This document shows, piece by piece, positions 28,832-40,750 of a DNA stretch of 64,000 nt. Numbering within the stretch: position 1 is the stretch's first letter; each line of letters opens with the position of its first letter. This DNA is from Trichothermofontia sichuanensis B231 (lineage in GTDB: Bacteria; Cyanobacteriota; Cyanobacteriia; B231), in assembly GCF_026240635.1 (NCBI RefSeq), contig NZ_CP110848.1, positions 1,056,501-1,120,500 of the forward strand, given 5' to 3'. The notes under the pieces are model-generated. The model ran no database searches and was not told the origin of the DNA. It was given only the letters and a program-made list of their open reading frames with translations. Both the position numbers and the translations under genes were made by a program.

Positions 28832-29842
28832 TTAAACTGCTTGTGACTTAGACAGTTCTTCCGATGGCGATGATACCGTAATGGGCTGGGGGAAAAGGGT
28901 CTTGGGTAATAACCCGTGGACACCCCGCATGGGCTGATTCACTGCCTGGGTAATATGAAAATCTACAGCTAGACTACACAGAACATAGGCATCCTGGGCT
29001 GATAGGCCCGCCCATTGCTCCAGGAAGATAATCATCTTTTCCAGGGCGATCGTGCAGGCAACGTCCAGGGTCTCGGCAAAGCCCATTGTGATCCAGTGGG
29101 TTGGGGTTTCGGCAAAGGGCAGGGGCAGCTTGCTAGCCAAGTCGGGCCGCACGATGAGCCGGAGAGTCCCATTCATCGAGGTTTCCAGGGCTGTCACATC
29201 AACTTCCCCATCCCCCTGAACCGCGTGTCCATCCCCGATCGAAAACTGGGCACCCGGCAGGAAGATCGGCAAAAATAAACGACTCCCCGCTTGCAGGTGG
29301 CGGTTATCCAGGTTGCCGCCATAAAGACCAGGGGGAATCGAACTGCGTTGCTCGGCTGCCGTCGCGACACCCAAAATCCCAAAAAACGGTTTTAGGGGGA
29401 TCTGAATCCCTGAGCCAGGCGGAAATTCGGCAGTATTCCGGTCTAGATCCAGAGGAATAAAGTTCAGGGCCGATGCCTGGAAGCGATGGGAGAGGCAGCC
29501 CCAGCCCGATCGAATCGCATTAAACCCCATTGCCAGACGCGGCGCGATCGCCTCTAACTGCACCTCCAGCACCATCCCCGGTTTCGCCTGTCGGACCCCA
29601 ATGGGACCCGTGAGTAAATGGGAGCCAGGACCCACGCAACGGTGAGCCGGAAGATGCTCACGGATTGCCAGCAACTCCGGCGGTGCAAAAGCAGCCGGTG
29701 CCTGATCACAGACATAAAAACCAGTAAAAGTTTCCACCGTAATGCGATCGCCGGAATCCACTTCTAGAGCCGGGGGCAACTGGTCAGAAAAACCACCGAG
29801 GTGAACCGTATCACAGGTAGCCAGTAGATGATGAGTTTGCAT
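28832..29842 (-). CDS. Acetamidase/formamidase (FmdA/AmdA) family protein
   Basis: 336 residues. Such enzymes hydrolyse formamide or acetamide to ammonia plus acid. Family motifs: TVHLGGFSDQLPPALEVDSGD, HRCVGPGSHLLTGPI, GVRQAKPGMVLEVQLEAI, LPGAQFSIGDGHAVQGDGEV and MGFAETLDVACTIALEKMI. Length is near family norm. Upstream of the TauE-type permease; co-transcription is possible and would pair a nitrogen-releasing hydrolase with an anion permease. Confidence 0.92.
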   Translation of the reverse strand: MQTHHLLATCDTVHLGGFSDQLPPALEVDSGDRITVETFTGFYVCDQAPAAFAPPELLAIREHLPAHRCVGPGSHLLTGPIGVRQAKPGMVLEVQLEAIAPRLAMGFNAIRSGWGCLSHRFQASALNFIPLDLDRNTAEFPPGSGIQIPLKPFFGILGVATAAEQRSSIPPGLYGGNLDNRHLQAGSRLFLPIFLPGAQFSIGDGHAVQGDGEVDVTALETSMNGTLRLIVRPDLASKLPLPFAETPTHWITMGFAETLDVACTIALEKMIIFLEQWAGLSAQDAYVLCSLAVDFHITQAVNQPMRGVHGLLPKTLFPQPITVSSPSEELSKSQAV

Positions 29843-29884
29843 CGGGATGAAGAACCTAACAATCTAAAATCCAAACTCTAAACT

Positions 29885-30880
29885 CTAAATGCCCAACTTA
29901 CGGCGAATTTTCTGCCAAGCTCTTTGGGATTTGCGTATCCAAAAATCCACCTGGCTAAAATCCCGAATCGGAGTTTGTTCAGTCAAGGGATAATCAAAGA
30001 ACTGATTTAGGTCGGCAAGAATTTTAGTCAGGCGATCGCGGATATTGGGTGCTCGATATTGCCCTAATACCTGTTCTGAGAGGGTAAACTGGGGATAGTG
30101 GGCGATCGCGGCGAGAATACGTTGGCGATCGTAGGCGAGGGAATAGCCCGCAATTTTCTCGCAATTAAATCCCGGATCAAGATAATCCGACAAGCCATGA
30201 TTGACACTAGAAAAAACCTGACACCCACAGGCCATCGCCTCTAGAGGTTGTAAGCCAAATCCCTCCGTGACCCCTTGCTGTGCCCAATATTCCGCCGAAT
30301 CATAGAGATAAACCTTAGCCCGATTAAACAACTGGGGCAGATTCTCTACATAGGTATTAACCACCTCAACCCGACAAACTGACTGCAGCGCTGGAATCAG
30401 TTCCTTGAGTAAATAGGTCGATGATTTGCGAGCTTGGACTAATACATCGATATCCCGCTCTTGGCCTAAATTGGTAAACTCATCAGCAATCTGATTAGGT
30501 AAATAATAAATAAGTGCATGGGACGATCGCTGGCCCCAGTAGCCCATCGTATTGCGACTGACTGCAATAATAGGAATCCGCGACGGCAAGCGAAACCCAT
30601 ACCCCGCACTATGGGCATGGTAAACCACTGGCTGGTGACGCAATCGTGCCGCCAATTTGGGCACATCAAACCCCCAACTCAGGACAAAGATCACATCGTC
30701 TAGCACTTTTGCCCGCAACACATCGTCTAAAAACAGGGTGCCCTTTTCCCGCTGGCGATAGGTGACGATCGCCGCCTCCCCAAGCTGACGGGCCAGATCA
30801 TAAACCCTCAGTTCTGCCCACAAGCCCCCACAGGCAAACTGCGGGCCGGTCCCCGGAAGTAAAAAATAGAGCTTGCGCAT
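29885..30880 (-). CDS. Glycosyltransferase, GT4-like
   Basis: 331 residues. GT-B fold signs are the N-terminal GTGPQFACGGLWAELRVYDLARQL, and a C-terminal nucleotide-sugar region with the EGFGLQPLEAMACGCQVFSS motif (acidic E and following G/E of retaining GT4 enzymes). VYHAHSAGYGFRLPSRIPIIAVSRNTMGYW also fits. Donor and acceptor are unknown. Alone upstream of the formamidase gene (about 40 bases), divergent from purA. Confidence 0.88.
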   Translation of the reverse strand: MRKLYFLLPGTGPQFACGGLWAELRVYDLARQLGEAAIVTYRQREKGTLFLDDVLRAKVLDDVIFVLSWGFDVPKLAARLRHQPVVYHAHSAGYGFRLPSRIPIIAVSRNTMGYWGQRSSHALIYYLPNQIADEFTNLGQERDIDVLVQARKSSTYLLKELIPALQSVCRVEVVNTYVENLPQLFNRAKVYLYDSAEYWAQQGVTEGFGLQPLEAMACGCQVFSSVNHGLSDYLDPGFNCEKIAGYSLAYDRQRILAAIAHYPQFTLSEQVLGQYRAPNIRDRLTKILADLNQFFDYPLTEQTPIRDFSQVDFWIRKSQRAWQKIRRKLGI

Positions 30881-30957
30881 ACGTGCGGCTATACCCGTAA
30901 CCCAAAAGTGTCCCCAGGCAATATAAACTAATCCGTCGATGAGGAGAAACTGTGTGG

Positions 30958-30985
30958 TTGCTTAGGGACACCAGGATGATACAAT
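30958..30985 (+). promoter_or_regulatory. Putative purA promoter
   Basis: TTGCTT (30958-30963) and TACAAT (30980-30985) with 16 bases between, 36 bases before the purA start. Hand-picked match to sigma-70-type consensus; no mapped start site. Confidence 0.45.
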
Positions 30986-31002
30986 CAGAGTTTGTGTCAT
31001 GA

Positions 31003-32373
<1,371 letters not shown>

Positions 32374-32480
32374 CCCTTAATCTTCAAAGGTTAATCCCCC
32401 AAGGGAGATTAGACTTGGCCCGTTGGGTTTTCGACTTAAAACTAAGCTCATCATAATGATATCGAGGTTGTGATCACGCT

Positions 32481-33077
32481 ATGGAACTAACAATTGAGGC
32501 TAAAGTCCGGGAAGCGGGTAGTAAACCCAATGCCCTGCGCCGTGCGGGCCGGATTCCGGCCACCCTATATGGACACCAGGGGGCCACTTCTATCCCCATT
32601 ACGGTCGATGCTAAGGCGGCGTCCCTCCTGCTGCGGGATGCTGTGGTCAATAACACGATCGTGAATCTGAATGTGACGGATCAACCCTGGCAGGGGAAGA
32701 CCCTGATCCGGGAAGTGCAAACCCATGCTTGGAAGGATTTGCTTTACCACATCAGCTTTTTTGCCATTACCGCTCAAGATTCCGTCGATGTGACGGTTCC
32801 GATCCATCTAGTTGGTGAACCGAAGGGGGTGAAGCTCCAGGGTGGTAACCTCGACACAGTGTTGACGGAAGTGACGCTTCGTTGCGCACCGAATGCCATT
32901 CCGGAAGCCATTACGGTGGATGTTACAGATTTCCAGGTGGGTGAAGTGTTGCACATCAAGGAATTGCCTCTGCCTGCAGGTGCCGTCGCCCTCGGTGATG
33001 CCGACAGCGTTGTGTTTTCGATCCTGGCCGGTCACAGCAGTGCCGACGAGGCGATCGCCGACAGCACCGCTGGCTAG
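32481..33077 (+). CDS. rplY: 50S ribosomal protein L25 / general stress protein Ctc
   Basis: 198 residues, the long two-domain (TL5/Ctc) form. The N-terminal L25 domain that binds 5S rRNA begins ELTIEAKVREAGSKPNALRRAGRIPATLYG; the C-terminal beta domain includes VPIHLVGEPKGVKLQGGNLDTVL and INITV-like EAITVDVTDFQVGEVLHIKELPLP. Downstream of purA, likely same transcript. After it comes a truncated family-1 repeat. Confidence 0.95.
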   Translation: MELTIEAKVREAGSKPNALRRAGRIPATLYGHQGATSIPITVDAKAASLLLRDAVVNNTIVNLNVTDQPWQGKTLIREVQTHAWKDLLYHISFFAITAQDSVDVTVPIHLVGEPKGVKLQGGNLDTVLTEVTLRCAPNAIPEAITVDVTDFQVGEVLHIKELPLPAGAVALGDADSVVFSILAGHSSADEAIADSTAG

Positions 33078-33171
33078 TCCAGGCAAACTCACCAGACCCT
33101 CTTCCTGCCATCCCAGGTAGGGGCAGGTCTATCAACCAGCTCTTGGTATATTACAGCCTTTACCTCAATCA

Positions 33172-33250
33172 TATAGTCATTGCAATTTAGGCTGAAACAG
33201 CCCCCTCACCCCCAGCCCCTCTCCCGCTCTGGGAGGGGGACTTAGCGATT
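33172..33250 (+). repeat. MITE-like repeat family 1, copy 5 (right end missing)
   Basis: The left end TATAGTCATTGCAATTTAGG and hairpin CCCCTCTCCCGCTCTGGGAG are intact, but the right terminus is not found; an IS110 remnant begins close by. It is preceded by TTACAGCCTTTACCTCAATCA. Confidence 0.75.
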
Positions 33251-33259
33251 ATCTTAAAA

Positions 33260-35391
<2,132 letters not shown>

Positions 35392-35504
35392 TGGGTCTTG
35401 GCACAAATAGCTCAAACGTTGGTTTACAGGGAATTGCTCGGATTGATTGACAACACTCGAAGCACCCTCACCTTTCTCCCTAAGCGGGCCAGCAGTTGGC
35501 GTCC

Positions 35505-35640
35505 CTTCGCCCCTTATGGGAGAAGGCATTGAGGCATGAGGATAGAGGCGTGAGAAGTGAGGGAAACTGAGCGACGATCTCTGTTCTCTTGCTTCGGTTC
35601 TCTCTCCTCACCTGAGGGACCAAGATTGGTCAGGTCACTA
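35505..35640 (+). repeat. Dispersed repeat family 3, copy 1
   Basis: CCCTTCGCCCCTTATGGGAG then AAGGCATTGAGGCATGAGGA, TAGAGGCGTGAGAAGTGAGG, GAAACTGAGCGACGATCTCT and GTTCTCTTGCTTCGGTTCTC. The same order of blocks occurs at 50115 and 48925, and inverted at 60479. Confidence 0.7.
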
Positions 35641-35761
35641 GGGGATTACTTTACATAGCTTAACAATTTTTCCACTGATCTGGAGCGGTGGCGAGGCGGA
35701 TTGGGTGACTAGACTAGTAACTAACTGAGATTGCGACCCCGATCGCACAGGAGTGTTGCCG

Positions 35762-36076
35762 ATGCGTCCCATGCCGCCCCAAGGCCGAATTCGTCCGCGT
35801 ATTAGCACGATGCCCCGGCAGCCGTCGGAGGCATCGTTCCAATTGGATTTGTATAAGCTGGCTGTGGAGAAGAAGCGACTGGAGCAGGAGCTAAGAAAGA
35901 TCGAACAACGTCGCCACCAGATCCAGCAGCGGTTATCGCTCTTAGAAAAACAAATTGCCAGCACTGAAGAACAGGTGCAGCAGTTGCGTGAACCGCCCCC
36001 AACGGTGTCTCGGCCTATTCAAAAAATCGATGTTGATATCAGCGAAACCTACAATACGCTGTTGCTGGAGTATTAA
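35762..36076 (+). CDS. Short coiled-coil protein resembling gas-vesicle protein GvpV
   Basis: 104 residues from ATG 35762 (a GTG at 35753 is possible). The N-terminus is basic (RPMPPQGRIRPRISTMPRQPSEASFQ), then a continuous coiled coil (about 28-80, LYKLAVEKKRLEQELRKIEQRR and onward). The combination of ISTMP, SEAS, LDLYKL and VEKKRLQQEL-type residues is reminiscent of the small cyanobacterial GvpV family. No gvpA or other gas-vesicle gene is in the window, so it may act elsewhere. Family assignment is from memory of the motif pattern. Confidence 0.55.
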   Translation: MRPMPPQGRIRPRISTMPRQPSEASFQLDLYKLAVEKKRLEQELRKIEQRRHQIQQRLSLLEKQIASTEEQVQQLREPPPTVSRPIQKIDVDISETYNTLLLEY

Positions 36077-36433
36077 GCACAGGGAATTCAACCGAAGACC
36101 CTTATCCCCCCACCCCTTCTCCCAAGCTGGCAGAAGGGGGCCTGCCAAGATGCAGGGCAAACGGCAGTCCTTCAGGCTCATTAACGCTGTCCCTTTAGAG
36201 GGGGTTGGCTGGCGGTCGATCAGGTTACCGGCCTGAAGGGTCCGGCCTGTCAGTTTGTGCCAAAATCTGGCCGCCACAATCTGGCCGCCACAATCTGGCG
36301 GCCAGATTAAGCTGCTAGATAAAGTTTGGTTGCACCATCTTGACACAGTAGCATCCTTGTTCTTGACAATTTGGGCCGTTGTGAGGTGTAATCTAGACCG
36401 AAATTCGTCGCAAAAACGCGATTTTGCCACTAT
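36077..36433 (+). promoter_or_regulatory. murA upstream region with tandem and inverted ATCTGGCCGCCA boxes and a promoter
   Basis: ATCTGGCCGCCA occurs at 36265-36276 and 36279-36290 as direct repeats (14-bp period) and inverted as TGGCGGCCAGAT at 36296-36307, giving a 12-bp-stem hairpin. About 55 bases on, TTGACA (36363-36368) and TGTAAT (36387-36392), 18 bases apart, form a plausible promoter 42 bases before the murA start. The upstream part (36100-36145) is a piece of repeat family 2. No gene is seen in this stretch. Confidence 0.55.
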
Positions 36434-37837
36434 ATGGTGTTAAAAACGGAGGACAGGACCATTAACCCAACACCTGATCTCTCAACCCCTCTGGCTTCAC
36501 CAGAAGCCCAAGAATCAGTTTTGAAAATTTGGGGTCAGCAATCGCTGAGCGGACATGTCAGTGTCAATGGGGCCAAAAATGCCGCGCTCCCCATTTTGGC
36601 AGGCGCGTTGCTCTGTTCGGGGGAATGCTTACTCCATAATATCCCAGCGCTCGTGGATGTCAGGCGGATGGGTGAGGTCCTGGCGGCTCTGGGGGTACAG
36701 GTCAAATGTGGCCCCCACTCTGTGATGGTTAACGCCCGTGACTTAAATGAATCCCATGCGCCTTACGAACTGGTTAGCCAACTGCGGGCCAGTTTTTTTG
36801 TGATTGGGCCAATCCTTGCCCGGTTAGGCGTGGCACGGGTACCCCTACCGGGTGGCTGTGCGATCGGTGCTCGCCCGGTGGATCTCCATGTGCGTGGCTT
36901 GCAAAAGATGGGGGCCGAGGTTCACATTGATCACGGCATTGTCCACGCCCAAGTTCGGGGTCGTAATCGTCGGCTTAAGGGAGCCAATATTTACTTGGAC
37001 TATCCTAGCGTCGGGGCGACGGAGACCTTGCTAATGGCGGCAACGCTGGCTGAGGGGGAAACGACGATCGGTAATGCGGCCCAGGAACCTGAAGTGGTTG
37101 ATTTGGCTAACTTCTGCCGCTCGATGGGGGCGCGCATCTACGGGGCCGGGACGAATACGATCACGATCGTGGGGGTTTCCCAACTCCATAGCACTGAGTA
37201 TGCGATTATCCCCGATCGGGTGGAGGCGGGCACGTTGCTGATTGCGGGTGCCATTACCCGCTCAGCAATCCAGATCTCGCCTGTGATGCCGGAGCATTTG
37301 ACGGCAGTGATCGCGAAATTGCGAGAAATGGGTGTTCAGGTAACGCCAGAGGGCGATCGTGGCCTGCGGGTAGCCCCTGGCTATGACTTGCAAGCGACCG
37401 ATGTGGAGACGCTGCCCTATCCAGGCTTTCCCACCGATATGCAAGCACCGATGATGGCCCTGCTCACCCTCGCGAAGGGGGATAGCGTCATCACGGAGAC
37501 CGTGTTTGAAAACCGTATGCGCCATGTGGCTGAACTCAACCGCCTCGGCGCTGATATTCGGGCGAAGGGTAACCATGCGATCGTGCGGGGGGTGCCGTTC
37601 CTGTCAGGAGCACCGGTTCTGGCTACTGATTTGCGGGCGTCAGCGGCCCTAGTTCTGGCTGGGTTGGCAGCCGAAGGCGTGACGACGATCCGCGGCCTCT
37701 ATCACCTCGATCGCGGCTATGCCCATCTGGATCAAAAATTACAAAACCTGGGTGCCCGCATCCAACGGACCACGATTCCAGCCGACCCGACGGTGGCGAT
37801 CGAGGAACCAGCCCCACTTCCCTCTGTCCCCGCTTAA
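36434..37837 (+). CDS. murA: UDP-N-acetylglucosamine 1-carboxyvinyltransferase
   Basis: 467 residues. First committed step of peptidoglycan synthesis: transfers enolpyruvate from PEP to UDP-GlcNAc. The catalytic loop [16 protein letters not shown] has Cys142, the residue attacked by fosfomycin. Other motifs are [45 protein letters not shown] and [17 protein letters not shown]. It has an N-terminal extension of about 28 residues relative to the core fold. Single gene. Confidence 0.97.
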   Translation: MVLKTEDRTINPTPDLSTPLASPEAQESVLKIWGQQSLSGHVSVNGAKNAALPILAGALLCSGECLLHNIPALVDVRRMGEVLAALGVQVKCGPHSVMVNARDLNESHAPYELVSQLRASFFVIGPILARLGVARVPLPGGCAIGARPVDLHVRGLQKMGAEVHIDHGIVHAQVRGRNRRLKGANIYLDYPSVGATETLLMAATLAEGETTIGNAAQEPEVVDLANFCRSMGARIYGAGTNTITIVGVSQLHSTEYAIIPDRVEAGTLLIAGAITRSAIQISPVMPEHLTAVIAKLREMGVQVTPEGDRGLRVAPGYDLQATDVETLPYPGFPTDMQAPMMALLTLAKGDSVITETVFENRMRHVAELNRLGADIRAKGNHAIVRGVPFLSGAPVLATDLRASAALVLAGLAAEGVTTIRGLYHLDRGYAHLDQKLQNLGARIQRTTIPADPTVAIEEPAPLPSVPA

Positions 37838-37942
37838 CGGCGCTCTGCCCCAATATCCCAAAGCAAGCAGCGACCCGGCGAAGTTTAAGACTGTCCTGGG
37901 GCCGCTGTTCTCGTTCGTGCCTATTTGAGTTGGATAGAACCT

Positions 37943-38048
37943 TATGATCAATCCAAATAAGAACGATACAGTTTTTCACTCCCCTCTCCCGCGCTGGGAG
38001 AGGGGCTGGGGGTGAGGGGGCTGTTCAGCCTAAATTGCCATGACTATA
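37943..38048 (-). repeat. MITE-like repeat family 1, copy 6 (inverted)
   Basis: 106 bp on the opposite strand: begins TATGATCAATCCAAATAAGA and ends CAGCCTAAATTGCCATGACT ATA. The internal hairpin is intact (CCCCTCTCCC GCGCT GGGAGAGGGG). It sits between convergent murA and folE. Confidence 0.85.
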
Positions 38049-38051
38049 GGC

Positions 38052-38807
38052 TTAGAAAAATGCCGGTTGATGGCGAATCAGGTTAAAGAACTCTTCCCGC
38101 GTGGTCTGCTCTTCAAAGGCCCCCACCATTGAACTGGTCACGGTCCAAGAACCGGGTTTCTGTACCCCCCGCATGACCATGCACATGTGGGTTGCTTCCA
38201 ACACCACAGCGACCCCACGCGGCTCTAAGATCTCCTGGATCGCTTCCGCAATCTGACGGGTTAAGCGCTCCTGAACCTGAAGGCGACGAGCATACATTTC
38301 CACAATCCGAGCTAATTTACTCAAACCCACTACTTTTTGGTTGGGGATATAGCCCACGTGCGCTCTGCCCATGAATGGCAACATGTGGTGTTCACATAGG
38401 CTGAAAAAGCCAATATCACGCACCAGAACCAGTTCATTATGCCCCTCATCAAAGATGGCTCCGTTGACCAATTCAGCCAATGATTGCTGATAGCCTGCTG
38501 TCAAAAACCGCATGGCTTCTACAACCCGTTTGGGCGTTTTGAGTAACCCTTCCCGTTCAGGATTTTCGCCTACCCCAAGCAGGAGCGTGCGGACGGCTTC
38601 ACGCATCTGGGCATCATCCGGCTGAGTACCGGTAGCATTGGCCTGGACTGAGCCATTCCCGTTAGTTGACACCTCGCCTAGGGAGTCAGACAGCGAGAGA
38701 AAAGTGCGATTGAGGGCAGCACCAGCCATCCCATTGGCAGAACTGCCATTCACAGGTGTGCTACTGGGAGTTGTGCCATTCGCGATCGTGCCATTGGAAG
38801 TTGTCAT
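38052..38807 (-). CDS. folE: GTP cyclohydrolase I
   Basis: 251 residues from ATG 38807 ([16 protein letters not shown]); the frame is open further upstream but without homologous content. It converts GTP to dihydroneopterin triphosphate for folate and pterin synthesis. The N-terminal about 60 residues are a Thr/Ser/Asn/Gly-rich low-complexity linker. The catalytic domain has [47 protein letters not shown] (zinc ligands Cys and His), [23 protein letters not shown] and [15 protein letters not shown]. Confidence 0.96.
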   Translation of the reverse strand: MTTSNGTIANGTTPSSTPVNGSSANGMAGAALNRTFLSLSDSLGEVSTNGNGSVQANATGTQPDDAQMREAVRTLLLGVGENPEREGLLKTPKRVVEAMRFLTAGYQQSLAELVNGAIFDEGHNELVLVRDIGFFSLCEHHMLPFMGRAHVGYIPNQKVVGLSKLARIVEMYARRLQVQERLTRQIAEAIQEILEPRGVAVVLEATHMCMVMRGVQKPGSWTVTSSMVGAFEEQTTREEFFNLIRHQPAFF

Positions 38808-39605
38808 AGTTGTTGGTACCCTTCGGTTATCACCGTAAAGAAACAAATAGAAGAAACAAAGTGAAATAAACAAAACAGTTGGTCGCCACGGTGTTGCCAC
38901 AGTTAGTTGCTACGCATCCGGATCGGCCACCCCTCATTTCTGCTGATCAGGGGGGGCTTGGGAAGCTATGCAACTGATGACTGGGAAGGCTAGCCTGTGG
39001 CTCAGACGCAAATGAACAATTGGGAAAGGTTCCCTGCCAGCTTGCGACTGATGGAGAGGAAACTTGTCTGAGCATCATGTTGGTAAATGCTTTGCAACTC
39101 GGAAACTACACAATGCTGTTTCGATTAGGGGCCTTGATTAAGGGACAGTGAATCACGATCGCAAGTCCTATTTGCATTGAGCATTGAGTTGAAAGCATTC
39201 TTTGAATATGATTGATAGAGATTGCCAAATAGTGCGAGATCAGTAGATCAGTTATGTACGAACTTTTGCACACGCTCAAGGCGGAGGCAGTGCGCATCAT
39301 TCCACCCTCTTGCCAAAGGCGGAGGTGTTCGGGCCGGGGTGTATCAACCAGCAGCTACCTGGAACGGCTAATCGCCTGTATTCCGTAACATTGGGGCTGA
39401 TAAGACCCTGGTTTAATCACACCTAACTGATCCCTTCCCCAAACCATTTTAACGCCAAATCAGAAAATGTGAATAAATGTTAAGGGCGCTAAGGATAGTT
39501 TTAATTAGGGGAGGAATGCATTGGAGAAGCGCCGTTCGCACCGAAATTTATGCTCACTCGCTCCTGGTTAATTATCCCACTTAGGGGGCACATCTATGGC
39601 CATGC
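38808..39605. other. Large spacer between folE and accA
   Basis: About 800 bases with no convincing gene. A short duplicated motif GCATTGAGCATTGAG lies at 39174-39188. The only ORF with any appeal is 39254-39388 (+), 44 codons, MYELLHTLKAEAVRIIPPSC and onward, without a clear ribosome site. Confidence 0.5.
39254..39388 (+). CDS. Candidate small ORF, weak support
   Basis: 44 residues with an amphipathic N-terminus and a Cys/Arg-rich middle (SCQRRRCSGRG). No Shine-Dalgarno and no recognised homologue. Listed only because the spacer is otherwise empty. Confidence 0.15.
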   Translation: MYELLHTLKAEAVRIIPPSCQRRRCSGRGVSTSSYLERLIACIP

Positions 39606-40586
39606 TTATGCGGCATACTCGGTGAACACACCCATCCGGCGGAATTTTTGGTAGCGCTGCTCTTGGAGCTGTTGGGGGGTGAGTTGGGAGAGGTCGGCAA
39701 GATCACTAATCAGGGCTGTTTTCAGGGTCATGGCAGCCCGGAGGGGGTCTGCGTGGGCACCGCCGATCGGTTCTGGCAGGAGGCGATCGAGAATCCCCAG
39801 GTTTTTGAGATCCAGTGCTGTAATCCGGAGCGCCTCAGCCGCTTGGGGGGCTTTGCTGGCATCTTTCCATAGGATCGAGGCACAGGCTTCGGGGCTAGCG
39901 ACCGTGTAGACCGAGTGTTCAAACATCAGCAGCCGATCGCCGACGCCAATCCCCAAGGCACCGCCAGAGCCGCCTTCCCCAATGACCGTACAGAGAATTG
40001 GCACCCGTAAACTGAACATCTCGCGCAAGTTCCGGGCAATGGCTTCCCCTTGTCCCAGCCGCTCCGCTTCAACGCCAGGATAGGCACCGGGGGTATCAAT
40101 AAAGGTAATGATCGGCATCCCGAAACGATCGGCGTGTTGCATTAGGCGCAGGGCTTTGCGGTAGCCACCGGGGGAAGCCATGCCGAAGTTGCGCAGCATA
40201 TTATCCTTGGTGTCGCGGCCCTTCTGGTGGCCTAACATAACCACAGGCCGGCCTTCGAGACGGGCCAGACCGCCCACCAGCGCCCGATCGTCACTACCGC
40301 CGCGATCGCCGTGGAGTTCAATCCATTCATCGGTAATGGCCTGAATATAATCGAGGGTGCTGGGGCGTCGGGGATGGCGAGCGACTTGCAGGCGTTGGGC
40401 AGGGGTTAAACTCTGGAAAATTTCCGCTCGCAGTTGCATTGCCCGTGCTTCAAGCTGCTGGATCTGGTCGGAAACATCCACATCGTTTTCTTCCGCTAGT
40501 TGGCGGATTTGGGTAATGCGAGCTTCGAGTTCAACAAGGGGTTTCTCAAAGTCAAGAAGCAGGGGTCTACGTTCAGGGCTAGCCAT
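39606..40586 (-). CDS. accA: Acetyl-CoA carboxylase carboxyltransferase subunit alpha
   Basis: 326 residues. With AccD it transfers CO2 from biotin to acetyl-CoA, giving malonyl-CoA for fatty-acid synthesis. Motifs: [91 protein letters not shown] and [19 protein letters not shown]. The promoter-side sequence (40605-40660) is an A/G-only tract with a repeating GAGAAGAGAGAAAA theme. Last gene of a minus-strand block beginning with aar. Confidence 0.97.
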   Translation of the reverse strand: MASPERRPLLLDFEKPLVELEARITQIRQLAEENDVDVSDQIQQLEARAMQLRAEIFQSLTPAQRLQVARHPRRPSTLDYIQAITDEWIELHGDRGGSDDRALVGGLARLEGRPVVMLGHQKGRDTKDNMLRNFGMASPGGYRKALRLMQHADRFGMPIITFIDTPGAYPGVEAERLGQGEAIARNLREMFSLRVPILCTVIGEGGSGGALGIGVGDRLLMFEHSVYTVASPEACASILWKDASKAPQAAEALRITALDLKNLGILDRLLPEPIGGAHADPLRAAMTLKTALISDLADLSQLTPQQLQEQRYQKFRRMGVFTEYAA

Positions 40587-40750
40587 TGCATTTCTAGGAG
40601 GAAGTCAGTCGGTTAGGGGGGAGAGAAGAGAGAAAAGAGAAGAGAGAAAAGAGGAGGGTCATTGGGGATGACAGTTATGGATAGGGAGATTCGGAGATTG
40701 ATACGGTACGGAAGGGTACTAAAGATATTGCCTCACTCCTCACTCCTCAC

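Noticed and set aside
39106-39300. Minus-strand ORF of 64 codons in the folE-accA spacer
   Set aside because: No recognisable features or ribosome site.
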